From positions 62,001-126,000 of the forward strand of contig JBJHBT010000006.1 in the NCBI GenBank assembly GCA_050485645.1: a DNA stretch of 64,000 nt, in the 5' to 3' direction. The position numbers and the translations under genes are program-made. Numbering within the stretch: the first letter of the stretch is position 1; every line of letters starts with the position of its first letter. This DNA comes from JBJHBP01 sp050485645 (GTDB taxonomy: Bacteria > Pseudomonadota > Gammaproteobacteria > Steroidobacterales > Rariloculaceae). The notes below the pieces were generated by a model. The model had not been told where the DNA came from. It saw nothing but the letters and a program-made list of their open reading frames with translations, and made no database searches. Of this stretch, positions 61,277 to 64,000 are shown piece by piece.

Positions 61277-61996
61277 TCATCGGTCCGCCGAGTCCGACTG
61301 CAGATCGCTGAGCCGGTCCACATAGCGCAACCCGGCCTTGGCCAGTGGTTCGCGCATACCGTACATGTCCAGACCCAATTCCCCGGCGGCGAGACGGTCG
61401 CGTTTTTCCTGTTCGTTGGCCAGGCGCTTCTGCGCCGCGGCCAGCACGGCCGGAGCGTCCCCGCGGGGCACCACCACCACACCATCATCATCAGCCACGA
61501 TCGCGTCACCCGGATTCACCAGCGCGCTGGCACAGACCACCGGCACGTTGACCGAACCGACGGTGGCTTTGATGGTGCCCTTGGCCGAAACGGCCCGGCT
61601 CCAGACAGGAAACTTCATCTCGCTCAGTTCGGTGATGTCCCGGCAGCCGGCATCGATGATCAGGGCGCGTGCCCCCTTCGCCTGGTAGGACGTGGCCAGC
61701 AACTCGCCGAACATGCCGTCCGTATTCGGGGCACTGAGTGCCACGACAATCACATCGCCCGGCTGGCACAGTTCGGCCGCCACGTGCAGCATCCAGTTGT
61801 CGCCGGGATGCGCGAGCACGGTGATGGCACTGCCGCTGATCCGGGCGCCGCTGTATATCGGCCTCATGTACGAATGCAGAAGGCCGGTGCGACCCTGCGC
61901 TTCGTGCACCGTGGCAACACCCGCTTCGCCCAGCGCATCGACGACGGTGGCATCGGCCCGATCAATATGACGTACGGCTACGTTTCTCACAGTCAC
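61277..61996 (-). CDS. RraA/LigK-type aldolase or oxaloacetate decarboxylase
   Basis: This 239-aa protein fits the 4-carboxy-4-hydroxy-2-oxoadipate aldolase/oxaloacetate decarboxylase group. VATVHEAQGRTGLLHSYMRP, GSAITVLAHPGDNWMLHVA, IDAGCRDITELSEMKFPVWS and GSVNVPVVC are typical, with Arg and Asp of the metal site in GCRD. The enzyme cleaves a late intermediate of protocatechuate 4,5-cleavage and gallate breakdown to pyruvate and oxaloacetate. RraA proper is shorter and lacks this pattern. It follows the aminotransferase gene by 8 bp, so the two may be co-transcribed. Confidence 0.85.
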   Translation of the reverse strand: MTVRNVAVRHIDRADATVVDALGEAGVATVHEAQGRTGLLHSYMRPIYSGARISGSAITVLAHPGDNWMLHVAAELCQPGDVIVVALSAPNTDGMFGELLATSYQAKGARALIIDAGCRDITELSEMKFPVWSRAVSAKGTIKATVGSVNVPVVCASALVNPGDAIVADDDGVVVVPRGDAPAVLAAAQKRLANEQEKRDRLAAGELGLDMYGMREPLAKAGLRYVDRLSDLQSDSADR

Positions 61997-62004
61997 TCCT
62001 GATT

Positions 62005-63276
62005 TCAGTTTTCATCATAGGGGCTGGACAATCTGTGGTGCGGGTACCTGTCCAGCCATGCTGCAATTCTGTCCCTGCGTTCCAGTGCCACCGGAATGAA
62101 ATCCAGCGCCTGCTGCAGCCGATCATCCGGTTCGGCACAGCTGAAGCGCAGGAAGCCCGCGCCGGCTTCGCCGAAACATTCTCCACCCAGACAGGCAATA
62201 CCGAAGCGATCGTCCGCACCTTCCAGCAGGTACAGCGCCAGGCCATGGCTGGTCATTCCCAGGCGGTTGCATACAGCCGCGACCTTGGGAAACACGTAGA
62301 ACGTGGCACGCGGACTGAGTGTGTGGAATCCGTCGATGCGGTTCAGCCCTTCCGTCAGCAATACCACCTTGTCGCGAAATTTCAGCATCACCTCATCGCG
62401 CTCGGCACGATCCTGCCGCAACGCAGCGGTCCCCGCCAGCTGAACCAGTGGCGGCGTACACGACAGCGTGGTATTGATCATCTTGGCAATGGCGTCGGCG
62501 ATTTCGGTGGACGTCACCGCGAATCCCAGCCGCCACCCGCTCATGCTGTAGGACTTGCTGAAGGTGTAAGCCGCCACGCACTGATCGAGCATGCCCGGCT
62601 CGCTGAGCAGGGAATGATGGCTGCCTTCCCAGATCATATGGCAATACGGCTCATCGCTGAACACCGCCACATCGCGTCCACGAACCAGGTCTGCGATCGC
62701 CTTGAGGTCCTCGCGTGTTGCGACGCCGCCGGTGGGGTTGTGCGGCGAATTGAGCAGAATCGCCCTGGGAGACGCGTCGTCTTCCAGAAAGCGTTCGATA
62801 TCAGCAATACAGGGGCGAAATTCGCTTTCCAGTCGCAGTGGCGCCATCACGGGCCGCGCAGCCCGTCTGAGGATGTTCGGCAGGTAGGTGGGGAAGTACG
62901 GACTGAAAACCAGCACGCCATCGCCCGGTTCCAGAAAGGCCTCACAGAAGAACTGTTCGAAAACCTTCGCGCCCGGGCCGGTAACGATGTTGGATGCCTG
63001 CGCAGGGATACCGAACTCACCGCGGACGAACTCCGCGGCCGCCTCGCGAAACTCGGGTATTCCGGGCGACGGGCAGTAGTGCGACTGATTGGCCTCGATG
63101 GCTGAGATGCCGCCTGCGCGAGCCGCAGCGGTGCTGTCGAACGGGCTGTCACCGATCTCCAGCTCCACCACATCCTTGCCGGCCGCCTTCAGGGCTCTTG
63201 CCGCCGCCAGTACGGAGAACGCGGTTTCTATGGTAAGCGAGCGTGCGAACTCACTGAGCTTTGCTGCCAAGTACAC
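62005..63276 (-). CDS. Class I/II aminotransferase
   Basis: This 423-aa PLP enzyme (start GTG 63276; TTG 63270 with AGGTG ahead is equally good) shows LEIGDSPFDS, ANQSHYCPSPGIPEFREAAA, GPGAKVFEQFF, NSPHNPTGGVAT, FSDEPYCHMIW and the PLP Lys in YTFSKSYSMSGWRLGF (near residue 240). The longer frame to 63474 is a shadow of the divergent gene. It resembles the aspartate/tyrosine-type group, and the true substrate is unknown. Next to the aldolase it might supply a keto acid for it (inference). Confidence 0.82.
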   Translation of the reverse strand: MYLAAKLSEFARSLTIETAFSVLAAARALKAAGKDVVELEIGDSPFDSTAAARAGGISAIEANQSHYCPSPGIPEFREAAAEFVRGEFGIPAQASNIVTGPGAKVFEQFFCEAFLEPGDGVLVFSPYFPTYLPNILRRAARPVMAPLRLESEFRPCIADIERFLEDDASPRAILLNSPHNPTGGVATREDLKAIADLVRGRDVAVFSDEPYCHMIWEGSHHSLLSEPGMLDQCVAAYTFSKSYSMSGWRLGFAVTSTEIADAIAKMINTTLSCTPPLVQLAGTAALRQDRAERDEVMLKFRDKVVLLTEGLNRIDGFHTLSPRATFYVFPKVAAVCNRLGMTSHGLALYLLEGADDRFGIACLGGECFGEAGAGFLRFSCAEPDDRLQQALDFIPVALERRDRIAAWLDRYPHHRLSSPYDEN

Positions 63277-63454
63277 ACCTGTTGCCCTGCCATCGGCAGG
63301 CTGCGGGACGGCTGTGGAAAACGCGTGCGGATATAGCCGCTTATAATGCGGTATTGGGACCTGCACGCCGGTGCAACAGTATGCGTTCGCGTGCATCGAT
63401 ACGCAACCGAGCCGGCACCGCTCCCGCAACCGACACAGGTGTGTTGAACTGACG

Positions 63455-64000
63455 ATGAAAGCAGCCACACTCATGCTGCTGGCCGTCGCCGCCCTGCCAG
63501 TCAGCGGCTGCGATCAGACCGGCCCCGATCCGATCGATTCCGGAGTGGATTTCATGACCGAACAACACCCCAACACCCAGCTGGCGGACAGTTTCATGGT
63601 CACTGCAGCGCATCCGCTGGCGGTGCAGGCCGGTGTCGATGTGCTTCGCGACGGCGGCACCGCCGTGGATGCGGCAATCGCGGTGCAGATGGTGTTGGGG
63701 TTCGTCGAGCCGCCTGAATCCGGTATCGGCGGCGGAGGCTTCCTGCTCTATCACGACCAGCAGACCGGGACACACTTCTACGATGGCCGGGAAGTGGCGC
63801 CGGCGGCTGTGGAAGCGGAGCACTTCACTCTGTTCGGGCGAACCATGCCATTGCCGCTGGCTGTTGTCAGCGGCCGCTCGGTGGGTGTTCCGGGGCTACT
63901 GTCCATGCTGGAACAGGCACACCGCCGGCACGGCAGCCTGCCCTGGTCGCAACTCTTCGAGGCTGCGATCCAGCACGCCGAACAGGGCATCGCCATGCCT
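63455..64000 (+). CDS. ggt: Gamma-glutamyltransferase, N-terminal part
   Basis: The frame runs off the window end, so 182 residues are visible. A lipoprotein signal (LPVSGC, Cys near residue 19) anchors it to the membrane. It then shows MVTAAHPLAVQAGVDVLRDG, TAVDAAIAVQMVLG, EPPESGIGGGGFLLY and YDGREVAPAAVE with the Arg that holds glutamate, all typical of the large-subunit start. The autocleavage Thr lies beyond the window. It cleaves glutathione-type gamma-glutamyl bonds in the periplasm. It is divergent from the aminotransferase gene. Confidence 0.9.
   Translation, partial: MKAATLMLLAVAALPVSGCDQTGPDPIDSGVDFMTEQHPNTQLADSFMVTAAHPLAVQAGVDVLRDGGTAVDAAIAVQMVLGFVEPPESGIGGGGFLLYHDQQTGTHFYDGREVAPAAVEAEHFTLFGRTMPLPLAVVSGRSVGVPGLLSMLEQAHRRHGSLPWSQLFEAAIQHAEQGIAMP

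Overview
The window is 64 kb of GC-rich, densely coded DNA, most likely from a gammaproteobacterium near the Xanthomonadales/Nevskiales/Steroidobacter side of the class. This placement rests on gene order and family content only: the pilZ-holB-tmk-mltG-pabC-fabF-acpP-fabG block, a fused aspartokinase/diaminopimelate decarboxylase, a DUF3450-linked TonB system, and the DUF6152 protein. No plasmid or phage backbone, rRNA operon or CRISPR array is visible, so this looks like ordinary chromosome with small accessory patches.

Layout. 0.1-6.6 kb (minus): pilZ, holB, tmk, mltG, pabC, fabF, acpP, fabG, covering replication, dTMP, peptidoglycan, folate and fatty-acid functions. 6.8-12.3 kb (plus): type II secretion genes gspG-H-I-J-K-L-M-N. 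12.5-15.2 kb: phoU, an AlaA-type aminotransferase and a peroxiredoxin. 15.3-21.2 kb (minus): a TonB energisation operon (DUF3450, large ExbB-like protein, ExbB, two ExbD, TonB, TPR lipoprotein-like/secreted protein). 21.9-34.7 kb (plus): ilvC-ilvE-leuC-leuD-leuB behind a well-formed transcription attenuator, then a TrpR-like regulator behind a palindromic operator, then hisG-D-C-B-H-A-F-E. 34.8-39.5 kb: a xylanase remnant, the lysA/aspartokinase fusion and ilvD. 39.7-42.4 kb: a class III nucleotide cyclase-like protein convergent with an AAA/FHA protein. 42.8-48.1 kb (minus): infC-rpmI-rplT-pheS-pheT-ihfA-merR-tRNA-Pro. 48.4-54.9 kb: secreted or oxidative accessory genes (DUF6152, DoxX, intradiol dioxygenase, HAD dehalogenase, molybdenum hydroxylase pair). 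54.9-58.7 kb: tRNA-Val, uvrB, an aspartate-type aminotransferase and tRNA-Asn. 58.7-61.3 kb: hypothetical genes and a truncated PDZ gene. 61.3-64.0 kb: a LigK-like aldolase, an aminotransferase and the start of a gamma-glutamyltransferase running off the end.

The strongest observations are regulatory. The ilv-leu operon has a complete Leu-codon attenuator (promoter, 23-codon leader, four mutually exclusive stem segments, terminator). The his operon lacks a leader of this kind and is instead preceded by a TrpR-family gene whose promoter overlaps a perfect 9-bp inverted repeat. Two genes appear to start at non-canonical codons: hisF at AUA, supported by a strong ribosome site and the catalytic Asp in the first strand, and infC at AUC. 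A 7-bp tandem repeat fills the gap before hisA. Several other short tandem duplications sit in intergenic gaps. No wholly new system is demonstrated; the cyclase/AAA-FHA pair and the 48-55 kb oxidative cluster are the least explained coding regions.
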